This document shows, piece after piece, positions 36,071-43,272 of a stretch of DNA of 64,000 nt (positions are counted from its first letter, which is position 1; each line of letters begins with the position of its first letter). The notes beneath the pieces were generated by a model. The model was not told the origin of the DNA. It did not search any database and worked only from the letters and a program-made list of their open reading frames with translations. Location: the NCBI RefSeq assembly GCF_900107605.1, contig NZ_FNQJ01000015.1:1-64000 (forward strand), read 5' to 3'. A program made the position numbers and the translations under genes. This DNA comes from Acidovorax soli. Lineage in GTDB: Bacteria > Pseudomonadota > Gammaproteobacteria > Burkholderiales > Burkholderiaceae_C.

Positions 36071-36640
36071 ATGAGCGCACAAGAACTGTGCCCCATTTGC
36101 GGTGAAGGCCATGTCTTCGCATCGGTGCAGATGGTGGAGAGTGAGTACAAGGGCCACAAGGCAAACCTGCCCTTGCATTACAAGCAGTGCGACACCTGCA
36201 CGTCTGATTTTGCTGGGATGGCCGAAAGCAAGCTGAACAAGCGTGTCCTGATGGCATTTCGCAAGCAGGTGGATGGGTTGCTGACCGGTGAGGAGATCAC
36301 CGCGCTACGCAAACAGTACCAACTCACCCAGGCCCAGGCGGCCAGGCTGTTTGGCGGCGGCCCAGTGGCGTTCAGCAAGTACGAAAACGGCGATGTGGCC
36401 CAGTCAGAGGCGATGGACACCTTGCTGCGTCTTGTGCGCCGCAGCCCTGAAACTTTTTGGGCGCTGGTCGAAGAGAAGGGTATGCAGGGCGAGTTCACGC
36501 AGCAGCGCAAGCCGGTGCACGTGGGCGCCAAGCTGGTCAGTCTGACGGCCGTTCGTGCAGAGTTGGAGCGGACCGAACCGCGCTACAGCCCTAGGCCATT
36601 CCGCCGATTCACCCATGGTGAGGCGTCATGTCAGAACTAA
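36071..36640 (+). CDS. MqsA-like antitoxin (zinc finger plus Xre HTH)
   Basis: The 189-residue protein has the MqsA arrangement: an N-terminal zinc site (Cys7, Cys10, Cys40, Cys43, with CPICGEGH and CDTC) and an Xre-type helix-turn-helix (LRKQYQLTQAQAARLFGGGPVAFSKYENG), followed by a C-terminal extension. MqsA neutralises MqsR and represses its own promoter. It is longer than MqsA (131) by about 55 residues at the C-terminus. GGAG precedes the ATG. It overlaps the open frame of the third gene by up to 13 bases. Confidence 0.8.
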   Translation: MSAQELCPICGEGHVFASVQMVESEYKGHKANLPLHYKQCDTCTSDFAGMAESKLNKRVLMAFRKQVDGLLTGEEITALRKQYQLTQAQAARLFGGGPVAFSKYENGDVAQSEAMDTLLRLVRRSPETFWALVEEKGMQGEFTQQRKPVHVGAKLVSLTAVRAELERTEPRYSPRPFRRFTHGEASCQN

Positions 36641-36672
36641 GCGTACCTCGCCCCGTGCTACGGACCTTCCGC

Positions 36673-36696
36673 GTTCTGGCCTTCTCAGGCCAGAAC
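36673..36696. repeat. Perfect 9-bp hairpin before the hexamer repeat
   Basis: GTTCTGGCC and GGCCAGAAC with a 6-base loop. It is followed by AAGGGGG and the ATGCAG repeats. There is no T-run, so it is not a standard terminator. It may affect translation of the third cassette gene. Confidence 0.6.
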
Positions 36697-36714
36697 AAGG
36701 GGGATGCTGCCGGC

Positions 36715-36744
36715 ATGCAGATGCAGATGCAGATGCAGATGCAG
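36715..36744 (+). repeat. Five tandem ATGCAG hexamers
   Basis: ATGCAG occurs five times without change, followed by ATGAAC. In frame it encodes alternating Met-Gln and gives six successive ATG codons. Hexamer changes would keep the frame and alter the number of possible starts or the N-terminal length. Confidence 0.9.
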
Positions 36745-37071
36745 ATGAACTTGCAACAGGAAATTGACTTGGCCTTGGCCGTACCCATCGTTGCAGGGGC
36801 GGGGCTGATGTTGGGAGTCATGATCAAGCTGCAGGCCACGGCAGCGAATCCGCAGGACGTCACCGATGTGGCCACATTTTCCGGTGAGTACGAAGCAAAG
36901 TTTTTCTATTCGAGCGAGGTTTCGGAAAAGTCGGTTGCGCCTCTGCTGGAAGACAACGATTACCAGTACGTACTTGTGGCCCAGGCATATCCGCTGGCAA
37001 TGACGCATTTCCGGCGAGAGCTTCAGGCCATGGGACTGGATGCACGGGAGTTGCCGCTGGGGTTGGCCTAG
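36715..37071 (+). CDS. Unrecognised third gene of the MqsRA-like cassette
   Basis: I do not recognise this protein. From the first repeat ATG it has 118 residues: Met-Gln repeats, a hydrophobic helix (LALAVPIVAGAGLMLGVMIKL, about 18-38) and a soluble C-terminal part with TFSGEYEAKFFYSSEV and DYQYVLVAQAYPLAMTHFRREL. The same frame is open from an ATG at 36628 (147 residues), which overlaps mqsA-like but would place a hairpin inside the gene. AAGGGGG at 36697-36703 favours the repeat starts. It may be a membrane-anchored partner of the cassette. Confidence 0.6.
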   Translation: MQMQMQMQMQMNLQQEIDLALAVPIVAGAGLMLGVMIKLQATAANPQDVTDVATFSGEYEAKFFYSSEVSEKSVAPLLEDNDYQYVLVAQAYPLAMTHFRRELQAMGLDARELPLGLA

Positions 37072-37079
37072 GTTCTCTT

Positions 37080-37343
37080 GAACATCGCATGACGGCAACC
37101 TGTTGGCTCCAGTCCGACTTGTTTGTCGGTACTATCGATCCCGGCCGCAGCAACGGCGTTCCTCACATTTCCACCAAACAGGTTGCGGGGCTTGTCTTTG
37201 CATTGCCTCCCCTCGCCGAACAAGTCCGCATCGTCGCCCGCGTCGAAGCCCTGCGCCGCCTGTGCGCCGACCTGCGTCAGCGGCTGAGCGCCGGGCAGGC
37301 CACGCAGGCGCGTCTGGCCGAGGCGCTGCTTCAGGCCGCCTGA
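37080..37343 (+). pseudogene. Left-over 3' end of an hsdS gene
   Basis: The frame encodes the end of a target domain and the conserved C-terminus of a type I specificity subunit: LQSDLFVGTIDPG, VPHISTKQVAGLVFALPPLAEQ, then RIVARVEALRRLCADLRQRL. It parallels the last 45 residues of the complete hsdS upstream but has a different target-domain end. No N-terminal part is present; the first possible ATG is 37089. It is a remnant of a second hsdS or of an exchanged allele, cut off by the three-gene cassette. Confidence 0.8.
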
Positions 37344-37405
37344 AGGCCTGGCACGCGCGGCGGCTGTGCGCCGCGCGCAGGTGCATGCGGCCCGGCACCG
37401 ACTGC

Positions 37406-37726
37406 TCAGTCGTCGTGCCGCTTCCCGTGCTTGCCCCCATGGCCGCGGCCGCGCCAGCCGCGGTTGCCTTGGTCGTCATCGTCGTCACGCTCGCGCTGGA
37501 TGTAGACGGGCCGCGGGGCCACGTAGACGGGTTGCGGCGCATACACCGGGGCCGGCTGGACATAGACCGGCGCGGGGGCATACACGGGGGCCACCGGTAC
37601 GACCGCCACGCCGGGCAAGTTCACACCGATACCCACGCTGACATTGGTGCCGGCGCTGGCGGCGGCACTGAGGAGGAACAGGGCGCCGCCGATCAGGCCG
37701 CTGGCAGAGATTCGATTCATTTTCAT
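37406..37726 (-). CDS. Secreted Pro/Tyr/Val-rich hypothetical protein
   Basis: A small protein with a signal peptide (MNRISASGLIGGALFLLSAA, cut near ASA), a low-complexity PVYAPAPVYVQPAPVYAPQP repeat region and a charged tail ending in GKHGKRHDD. Similar proteins are frequent in Burkholderiales and are of unknown function. Three in-frame ATGs lie close together (37738, 37726, 37720); I chose the middle one. The His/Asp-rich tail may bind metal, which is inference. Confidence 0.65.
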   Translation of the reverse strand: MKMNRISASGLIGGALFLLSAAASAGTNVSVGIGVNLPGVAVVPVAPVYAPAPVYVQPAPVYAPQPVYVAPRPVYIQRERDDDDDQGNRGWRGRGHGGKHGKRHDD

Positions 37727-37893
37727 TCGCTCTTTCATTCTTGTGCGGGAAACCGCAGCGTCAGTCAATCAGCACGTCGATGCTGCGGACGCATCCGCGC
37801 CCCCAGCCGTCCTGGGACCATAACTGAACAACGGCGGGCCGAAGGGCCGCGTTGACGCGCGGGGTGTAACCAACTGCACAGCTGCGCGCGGGC

Positions 37894-37931
37894 GCGAAAA
37901 AACCCGCAATGCCGGCGGGCATGCGGGTTGC
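37894..37931 (-). terminator. Terminator of the tRNA-Leu gene
   Basis: On the minus strand AACCCGCA and TGCGGGTT flank an inner GCC/GGC dyad and are followed by six T. It lies about 45 bases past the CCA end of the tRNA-Leu fragment, so it is that gene's native terminator left in the flank. Confidence 0.75.
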
Positions 37932-37976
37932 TGGGGCTCATGGCGCTGACGGCCAGAGCCATCTGACAAGGTCAGA

Positions 37977-38029
37977 TGGTGCCCGGGGCCGGAATCGAAC
38001 CGGCACGCCTTGCGGCGGGGGATTTTGAG
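37977..38029 (-). tRNA. 3' fragment of tRNA-Leu(CAA), attachment site of the integrated element
   Basis: The minus strand reads CTCAAAATCCCC (anticodon loop and 3' stem), a long variable arm (CGCCGCAAGGCGT), the TTCGATT T-loop, and CCCGGGCACCA. This is the 3' part of a class II tRNA-Leu with anticodon CAA. The 5' half (acceptor GCCCGGG, D arm) is absent: the sequence beyond 38029 does not pair. A complete copy should lie at the other end of the element. This is the left attachment site. Confidence 0.85.
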
Positions 38030-38206
38030 ATTGAGTCCCGAGACTAGCATGAGACTACGCTGGAACCCGCAAAGGCTTGCTGCGCTTGGTTTTCCGGGGA
38101 GTTAGTCCCGTTTAGCCTTACGCCTAGACCAGACCGATTGCGGCAGACATTCCGATGCCGTGGCTCCTGGCTGGTTCCTGCGTTCGATCCCGAACTAGGA
38201 GGCGTC

Positions 38207-39571
38207 ATGGCCAAGATCAAACTCACCAAATCCGCTGTCGATACGGCAGAAGTCACCGGCAAGGACTACGAATTGCGGGACACCATTGTCCCCGGCTTTC
38301 TCTGCAAAGTCACTGCCCACGGCCGCAAGGTCTTCATGCTCCAGTACCGCACGAACTGGGGCGAGCGCCGCAAGCCGAAGATCGGCCAGTTCGGCGAGCT
38401 GACCGTCGAGCAGGCGCGGTCGATCGCACAGGACTGGCTGGCCGACGTGCGCAAGGGCGACGACCCCAGCGCCGCCAAGCTGGCCGCGCGCATGGCCCCG
38501 ACGGTCAAGGAACTGTGCGGGCAGTTCATCGAGGAATACTCCAAGCCGCGCAACAAGCCCCGGACGGTCGATTCCTACCAAGGCTACATCGACCGCCACA
38601 TCCTGCCCGCCCTGGGCAAGCTCAAGGTGCCGGACGTAGCGCGGACGCACATCACCACGCTGATGAAGGACAAGGCGAAGATCGGCGTCACGGCCAATCG
38701 GGTTCTGGCCTGTCTGCGCAAGATGTTCAATATGGCCGAGGTGTGGGGCTATAGGCCCGACGGCTCCAATCCGTGCCGTCACGTCCCCAAGTACCGCGAG
38801 GACGGCGAGACGCGGTACATCAACAACGAGGAACTGGGGCGGCTCTATGCTTACCTCGACCGTGCGGATGCCCAGGGGCTGGAGCATCCGACCGTGACGC
38901 TGGCGGTTCGCCTGCAATTCGAGTTTTCCGCGCGGATGACCGAAATCCGCACGCTCGAATGGGCTTGGGTCGATTTCGAGAATCGCCGAGTCGTCTGGCC
39001 TGACAGCAAAACGGGCGATATGTCCAAGCCGATGAGCGAGGCGGCGTACCAGTTGCTGCTCAATGCGCCCCGCATCGACAGCTCGCCTTACGTGTGTCCG
39101 GCCATCTTTGATGCCAAGAAGCCATTGCCGGACAGTACGTACTACAACGGCTGGAAGCGCATCCTGGGCCGCGCAGAGGTAGCGCATGTCGGGACGCACG
39201 GCATCCGCCATCGCGCAGCGACCGACATTGCCAACTCCGGTATTCCCATCAAGGTCGGCATGGCGCTGACTGCGCACAAGACCGTCACGCAGTTCATGGC
39301 GTATGTCCATGCGGAGGATGACCCGGTGCGGGCCGCTGCCGAGAAGGTGGCCACCCTGCGCCGGGGCGCCATCGACGGCCAGGCCCAAGCTGCGCCGATC
39401 CTGGCGCCGACCGCCTCAGCTCCGGCTATCGCGGACGGAGAAAAGACCCGTACAAGCCAGGGCAACTATCGCCCGTATCGCCATCGCAAGAGTCCAACGC
39501 GCGCTGTGCCGCCCGGTACGAAGCGGGCCGGATCGCCGCCAACGAAGGCGCCGGAAACGTCCATCGCGTGA
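38207..39571 (+). CDS. int: Tyrosine integrase (P4-type, DUF4102)
   Basis: A 454-residue integrase: N-terminal DUF4102 arm-binding domain (PGFLCKVTAHGRKVFMLQYR), SAM-like core domain, and the catalytic domain with Arg in SARMTEIRTLEW (about 240), HGIRHRA (His and Arg, about 330) and the Tyr nucleophile in FMAYVHAEDD (about 365). A 70-residue basic tail follows. AGGAGG lies in front of the ATG. The gene lies 180 bases inside the element and points away from the tRNA, as usual for tRNA-targeted elements. Confidence 0.93.
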   Translation: MAKIKLTKSAVDTAEVTGKDYELRDTIVPGFLCKVTAHGRKVFMLQYRTNWGERRKPKIGQFGELTVEQARSIAQDWLADVRKGDDPSAAKLAARMAPTVKELCGQFIEEYSKPRNKPRTVDSYQGYIDRHILPALGKLKVPDVARTHITTLMKDKAKIGVTANRVLACLRKMFNMAEVWGYRPDGSNPCRHVPKYREDGETRYINNEELGRLYAYLDRADAQGLEHPTVTLAVRLQFEFSARMTEIRTLEWAWVDFENRRVVWPDSKTGDMSKPMSEAAYQLLLNAPRIDSSPYVCPAIFDAKKPLPDSTYYNGWKRILGRAEVAHVGTHGIRHRAATDIANSGIPIKVGMALTAHKTVTQFMAYVHAEDDPVRAAAEKVATLRRGAIDGQAQAAPILAPTASAPAIADGEKTRTSQGNYRPYRHRKSPTRAVPPGTKRAGSPPTKAPETSIA

Positions 39572-39653
39572 ATCGCGGGCGTCAGGCCTGCCGCCGCGCT
39601 GTCGCGACAGGCCGGGCATCCCGCCCCGCTGTTCCTTTGTCCCTTGACTTGAA

Positions 39654-39669
39654 TTCGTCAATAAACGAA
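39654..39669 (+). promoter_or_regulatory. Inverted repeat upstream of the HigB-like gene
   Basis: TTCGT and ACGAA with a 6-base spacer, 8 bases ahead of the toxin start, next to TTGACT (39644-39649), a good -35 match. It may be the operator of the addiction module. Confidence 0.35.
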
Positions 39670-39676
39670 AATTACC

Positions 39677-40021
39677 ATGTACCGCATCGAGCATTACCTG
39701 ACGGCTGACGGCCAGAAGGATCTTTACCTCGACTGGCTGAAGCGATTGCGCGACACCCAGGCCAAGGTGGCGACCATCCGGCGCGTAGCCCGTGTCGAGC
39801 AGGGCAACTTCGGCGATCACAAGTTTTGCCGTGATGGCGTGTGGGAGCTGCGCATCGACGTGGGGCCGGGCTATCGGGTGTATTACGGCTTGGCGGGCCA
39901 GCGGTTGGTGCTGCTGCTGTGTGGTGGCGACAAGCGCACGCAGGACGCGGACATAGACCGAGTGGTGGGCTACTGGCAGGACTGGCAACGGAGAGTGGAT
40001 GATGAGAAGCAGACCCCATGA
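39677..40021 (+). CDS. RelE/HigB-family toxin
   Basis: A 114-residue protein of the phage-derived Gp49/HigB (PF05973-like) group: WLKRLRDTQAKVATIRRVAR, FGDHKFCRDGVWELRIDVG and GYRVYYGLAGQRLVLLLCGG match the core of the RelE-fold mRNA interferases, with the basic and Tyr residues of the active face. The downstream antitoxin overlaps by 23 bases. It stabilises the element by post-segregational killing. The ATG at 39677 is the first one after the promoter region. Confidence 0.88.
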   Translation: MYRIEHYLTADGQKDLYLDWLKRLRDTQAKVATIRRVARVEQGNFGDHKFCRDGVWELRIDVGPGYRVYYGLAGQRLVLLLCGGDKRTQDADIDRVVGYWQDWQRRVDDEKQTP

Positions 40022-40319
40022 CGAAGCGATGGCCGAGCTGTACCGCAGCGATCCGGCGCTCGCGCTCGAAGTCATCAACAGCATCCTGGCTGATGGCGAC
40101 CAGGCCGAGCTGATGACCGTGCTGCGCCAGCTCGCGCAGGCGGTCGGTGGTGTGCAGACGGTGGCTGCACAGGCGCATCTGAACCCGACACAGCTTTACC
40201 GCACGCTGTCGCCGAAGGGCAATCCCGCCTTGAACAGCTTGACCGCCATCCTCAAGGTGATGGGCCTGCGGCTGGCGGTGGCGCCGTTGGCTGATTCCGC
40301 GCCGGCGCACGCTGTCTGA
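39999..40319 (+). CDS. HigA-type antitoxin
   Basis: A 106-residue protein with the Xre-like helix-turn-helix of addiction-module antidotes: LRQLAQAVGGVQTVAAQAHLNPTQLYRTLSPKGNP, then LTAILKVMGLRLAV. It neutralises the toxin encoded just before and probably represses the operon. ATG codons at 39999 and 40002 follow GGAG. It overlaps the toxin gene, as is usual for HigBA-like pairs. Confidence 0.88.
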   Translation: MMRSRPHDEAMAELYRSDPALALEVINSILADGDQAELMTVLRQLAQAVGGVQTVAAQAHLNPTQLYRTLSPKGNPALNSLTAILKVMGLRLAVAPLADSAPAHAV

Positions 40320-40407
40320 TGCGAAGCATTGCCGATGCCGGCCGAGTGTGGAGATTCTCGTATCGCTGATACGACAATTGCGGCCCGGAGGTGCCCCGGT
40401 TCCCCCT

Positions 40408-40839
40408 CTAGAAAAGGTCGTCCTCGCACGCCTGCGGTGCTATCGGACGATCCATTGGTGGCTTCTTGACCATAGCCTCCAGAGCGTCAAGGGCCGCCTC
40501 GCGGAGCTTTCGCACGCGGGGCAGCAAATCGAACATCGAGAGCCCGAGCTGTGGCGACAGCAGTTCGACGATCAATCGGTAATGTTCGTCATCCCGCAAA
40601 ATTTTGGTCTGGAACAACAGCCAAAAGCAGGATTCGCCCAGTTCTTGCCTGGAAGGCAGCAAGTCCATTGACCGCGATTCGGCGGCGTCGATGTAGGCGT
40701 CCACGGTAGCTTCGGCATCAAGCCACAATTCCGAAGCCGCTTCGTCATCAACAGGCTCCTTTTCCGCAAGCGCCTTGATATGCGCAAACGCTGCGGCCTC
40801 ATCGGCCTGCTTGTAGGCTTTTCTGCTGGGAATTGTCAT
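40408..40839 (-). CDS. Hypothetical protein
   Basis: A 143-residue, acidic, mostly helical soluble protein (MTIPSRKAYKQADEAAAF start) with no motif that I recognise. It contains HIKALAEKEPVDDEAASELW, ESCFWLLFQTKIL and a C-terminal ACEDDLF. Codon use and a ribosome site (GGAGAGAAAA) before the ATG support a real gene. It is alone on this strand among rightward element genes, between the addiction module and DUF2958, a place typical of accessory genes. Confidence 0.65.
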   Translation of the reverse strand: MTIPSRKAYKQADEAAAFAHIKALAEKEPVDDEAASELWLDAEATVDAYIDAAESRSMDLLPSRQELGESCFWLLFQTKILRDDEHYRLIVELLSPQLGLSMFDLLPRVRKLREAALDALEAMVKKPPMDRPIAPQACEDDLF

Positions 40840-41284
40840 TTTTTCTCTCCGATCTGCTGCTGTCGCTGATGGCGTGTCAGATTAGCGTCACGACGGGGCA
40901 TTGAGTGAAGTGCGTGTGTGTTGCCCCGCTGTTAATGCGGGGCGATCCCGGCCAAGGGAACATGGCCGGCCGCGCTCTCGTGCTCCGCATCGAGCCTCGC
41001 TACGCGAGTCTCGCCCCCGTCGGGCTTCCATCGCTGACGCCTCCGGCCCGGCTCGCTGATCCGGGCCTGCGCGCTGCGCTTGCCCAAAGGTGGGTGTGTG
41101 CAGCGGGCGGGGTGTGGGCGGTCTTGCTGCTCCCTTCACCGTACCACGGCGTTCTCGCGGTCAATGACTGCGCGTGCGGGCACGCTTGCGGCCTGGCGGC
41201 CGTCTTCGATCTTTGACTGCTTGCGCTACGCCGTGCCCTGGAAGGGTCGGGCAATTCCGCCCGGCAACCTTTCAGGAGTTCACC
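40840..41284. other. Non-coding stretch with repeat type D
   Basis: No convincing gene. It contains a copy (40948-41082) of a GC-rich sequence that recurs at 41881-42035, with the shared words ATGGCCGG, GTGCT(C/G)CGCATCGA, CGGGCTTCCATCG and TGACGCCTCCGGCCCGGCT. It precedes the first DUF2958 gene, whose ribosome site is AGGAG. Confidence 0.6.
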
Positions 41285-41635
41285 ATGAACAACCCACTCA
41301 TCACTGACGAGCAGCGCATCGTGCTGCTGGCCAATGGCCGCGAATCCTTGGAGAACCCGGACTTCGATCCGGCGCCCGTGGTCAAGCTGTTCACGCCGGA
41401 CGCCGGCGCGACCTGGCTGCTGACCGAGATTGATCCCGACGACCACGACCACGCCTTTGGTCTTTGCGACCTGGGCCTGGGTACGCCGGAAATCGGCTGG
41501 GTCAGCCTGGGCGAGCTGGCGACGGTGCGCGGCGGGCTGGGCCTGCCCATCGAGCGCGATCTGTCGTTTCGCGCCGAGAAGCGGTTGAGCGCCTATGCGC
41601 GCGATGCGCGGCTGGCTGGGCGGATCGTTGTCTGA
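41285..41635 (+). CDS. DUF2958-domain protein, copy 1
   Basis: A 116-residue protein (MNNPLITDEQRIVLLANGRE start) with the DUF2958 pattern: PVVKLFTPDAGATWLLTEIDP, FGLCDLGLGTPEIGWVSLGEL and PIERDLSF. The family is frequent on conjugative elements and plasmids and has no known function. A close paralogue (47713-48063) lies 6 kb away. AGGAG precedes the ATG. A 7-bp hairpin (GGGCGTC/GACGCCC, 41646-41663) stands just behind the stop codon. Confidence 0.85.
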   Translation: MNNPLITDEQRIVLLANGRESLENPDFDPAPVVKLFTPDAGATWLLTEIDPDDHDHAFGLCDLGLGTPEIGWVSLGELATVRGGLGLPIERDLSFRAEKRLSAYARDARLAGRIVV

Positions 41636-41691
41636 CCCGGCCTTGGGGCGTCGCGGGACGCCCTTCGCATCGCGCCCACCTGGCGCGATGT

Positions 41692-41797
41692 CTGCGCGCC
41701 TTCGGCTTGCCCTCCAGGGGAAAGCCCTGCGGGCTATCCCCGCCGCGCAGGCTTGGCACCCCTGAACACCGCCGACCCGGCTGCGCCGGATCGGCCA
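41692..41797. repeat. Element-internal direct repeat, copy A
   Basis: About 105 bases shared with copies B and C: ...TTGCC(C)TCC(A/G)GGGG, then (in A and B) AAAGCCCTGCGGGCTATCCC, CGCCGCGC, GCTTGG, CACCG..., CCGGATCGGCC. It lies behind the DUF2958 copy 1 gene and outside any gene. Confidence 0.75.
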
Positions 41798-41880
41798 GAC
41801 CGCATTCGCGGCAGATCCGCGATGCCTTGCCTGTGCTCGCCCTGATTCTGTTGATTCTTCGACTTTGAAGGCTGGGCGTC

Positions 41881-42035
41881 CCCGGCCACCTGGGAGATGG
41901 CCGGTCGCGCTGTCGTGCTGCGCATCGAACCCCCTGCGGGGTTTCGCCCCTGTCGGGCTTCCATCGTCCCCTCACTCCGCTCGGCTGACGCCTCCGGCCC
42001 GGCTTCCAGCTTCGGGCCTGCGCGCTTCGCTTGCC
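41881..42035. repeat. Element-internal direct repeat, copy E (with D at 40948-41082)
   Basis: Shares ATGGCCGG, CGCATCGA, CGGGCTTCCATCG, TGACGCCTCCGGCCCGGCT and GGGCCTGCGCGCT with the stretch at 40948-41082. Both are non-coding and in the same orientation, one on each side of DUF2958 copy 1. Confidence 0.65.
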
Positions 42036-42376
42036 GTGCGGGCGGCGTGTTGAGGGGCCGTTGCCTTGTCCAGCCGTCTCCCCTGACTTCATCACCTTGT
42101 CCGCGACTGTAGCCCGCGGCCGTGTGCCATCAAGGCGCGCAGGGCCGTGTCCTCGGCTGCGCCTGCGGGCCGCACCCACCCTGCGCTTGTTTCCTTGACG
42201 GCCCCCGTCCACGGGCTCCCTTTCGTCGCGGGCGATGAACTCAGGAAAGACGGTGGCAACAGGGCCAACCGGGTTCCTCGTGCCGACCGCACCGAACAGC
42301 CGGAAGGCTGGGCTCCGAATCTAGGAATCCGGTGTGCGGTGTGAACAGCAAACCTCTTTTTGTCAGGAGAAAGACC

Positions 42377-43207
42377 ATGCAACTCGCATCCCGTTTCGCT
42401 TCCCGTTCCCCTTCGTTGCGCAGCGACTACCCGCTGTCCGATGACCAGATTCGCAACGTGGCCCCGTCCATTTTCGCGGACGCCCCGCACGAGAGCCGTT
42501 CCGAGCGGTACGCCTACATCCCCACCGCCGCCGTGCTGACCGAATTGCGGAAGGAGGGGTTTCAGCCCTTCATGGTGACGCAAACCCGCGTGCGCGATGA
42601 AGGCAAGCGCGAGCACACCAAACACATGCTGCGCCTGCGCCACGCCAGCCAGATCAACGGCGCGGAGGCTAACGAAATCGTGCTGCTGAATTCGCACGAT
42701 GGCACCAGCAGCTATCAGATGCTGGCCGGGATGTTCCGTTTCGTTTGCAGCAATGGCCTTGTATGCGGTGACACCGTGGCCGATGTGCGCGTGCCCCACA
42801 AAGGCGACGTGGCCGGTTCCGTCATCGAAGGCGCTTTCGAGGTGTTGAACGGCTTCGAGCGGGTGAAGGAATCCCGCGATGCCATGCGCGCGATCACGCT
42901 GGACGAAGGCGAAGCCGAAGTGTTCGCCCGTTCCGCGCTGGCGCTCAAGTACGACCCCACCGACAGCAAGCCCGCGCCCATCACCGAATCGCAAATCCTG
43001 ATGCCGCGCCGGTTCGATGACCGCCGCCCCGACCTGTGGAGCGTGTTCAACCGCACGCAGGAGAACTTGACCAAAGGCGGACTGCATGGTCGCAGCGCCA
43101 ACGGACGCCGCCAGCAAACCCGACCCGTGCAGGGCATTGATTCCGATGTGCGCCTGAATCGCGCCCTCTGGATGCTGGCCGATGGCCTGCGCCAGTTGAA
43201 AGCCTGA
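42377..43207 (+). CDS. DUF932-domain protein
   Basis: A 276-residue protein with the DUF932 pattern: RYAYIPTAAVLTELRKEGFQPFMVTQTRVRD, MLRLRHASQIN, EIVLLNSHDGTSSYQMLAGMFRFVCSNGL and DTVADVRVPHKG. Its members are found on plasmids, phages and conjugative elements and have no firmly known job. The ATG at 42377 has AGGAGAAAG in front. It is followed by parB after 65 bases and probably forms part of a maintenance operon. Confidence 0.88.
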   Translation: MQLASRFASRSPSLRSDYPLSDDQIRNVAPSIFADAPHESRSERYAYIPTAAVLTELRKEGFQPFMVTQTRVRDEGKREHTKHMLRLRHASQINGAEANEIVLLNSHDGTSSYQMLAGMFRFVCSNGLVCGDTVADVRVPHKGDVAGSVIEGAFEVLNGFERVKESRDAMRAITLDEGEAEVFARSALALKYDPTDSKPAPITESQILMPRRFDDRRPDLWSVFNRTQENLTKGGLHGRSANGRRQQTRPVQGIDSDVRLNRALWMLADGLRQLKA

Positions 43208-43272
43208 ACCGTTCCCCCGCCGGAGGGGCAGTTCCCCTCCATTCCCTTGTTTCACTTGATTGGAGATTCACC

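Larger units (their letters stand above)
41636..42376. other. Non-coding stretch with repeat types A and E
   Basis: About 740 bases without a supported gene. It holds a hairpin at 41646-41663, a copy of the A/B/C repeat (41692-41797) and a copy of the D/E repeat (41881-42035). The frames that cross it are Arg/Pro/Ala-rich and unlike element proteins. The DUF932 ribosome site (AGGAGAAA) is at its end. Confidence 0.6.

Noticed and set aside
36704..36748. Mini frame MLPA-(CR)5 over the hexamer repeats
   Set aside because: It is too short and has a poor ribosome-site distance for a gene by itself; kept only as a possible decoy frame.
37977..38066. Complete tRNA gene at the element end
   Set aside because: The acceptor 5' strand and D arm cannot be found; only the 3' part is present.
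41636..42331. Short frames in the repeat-bearing gap
   Set aside because: All are Arg/Pro/Ala-rich, lack ribosome sites and change frame between repeat copies, so they are not conserved genes.
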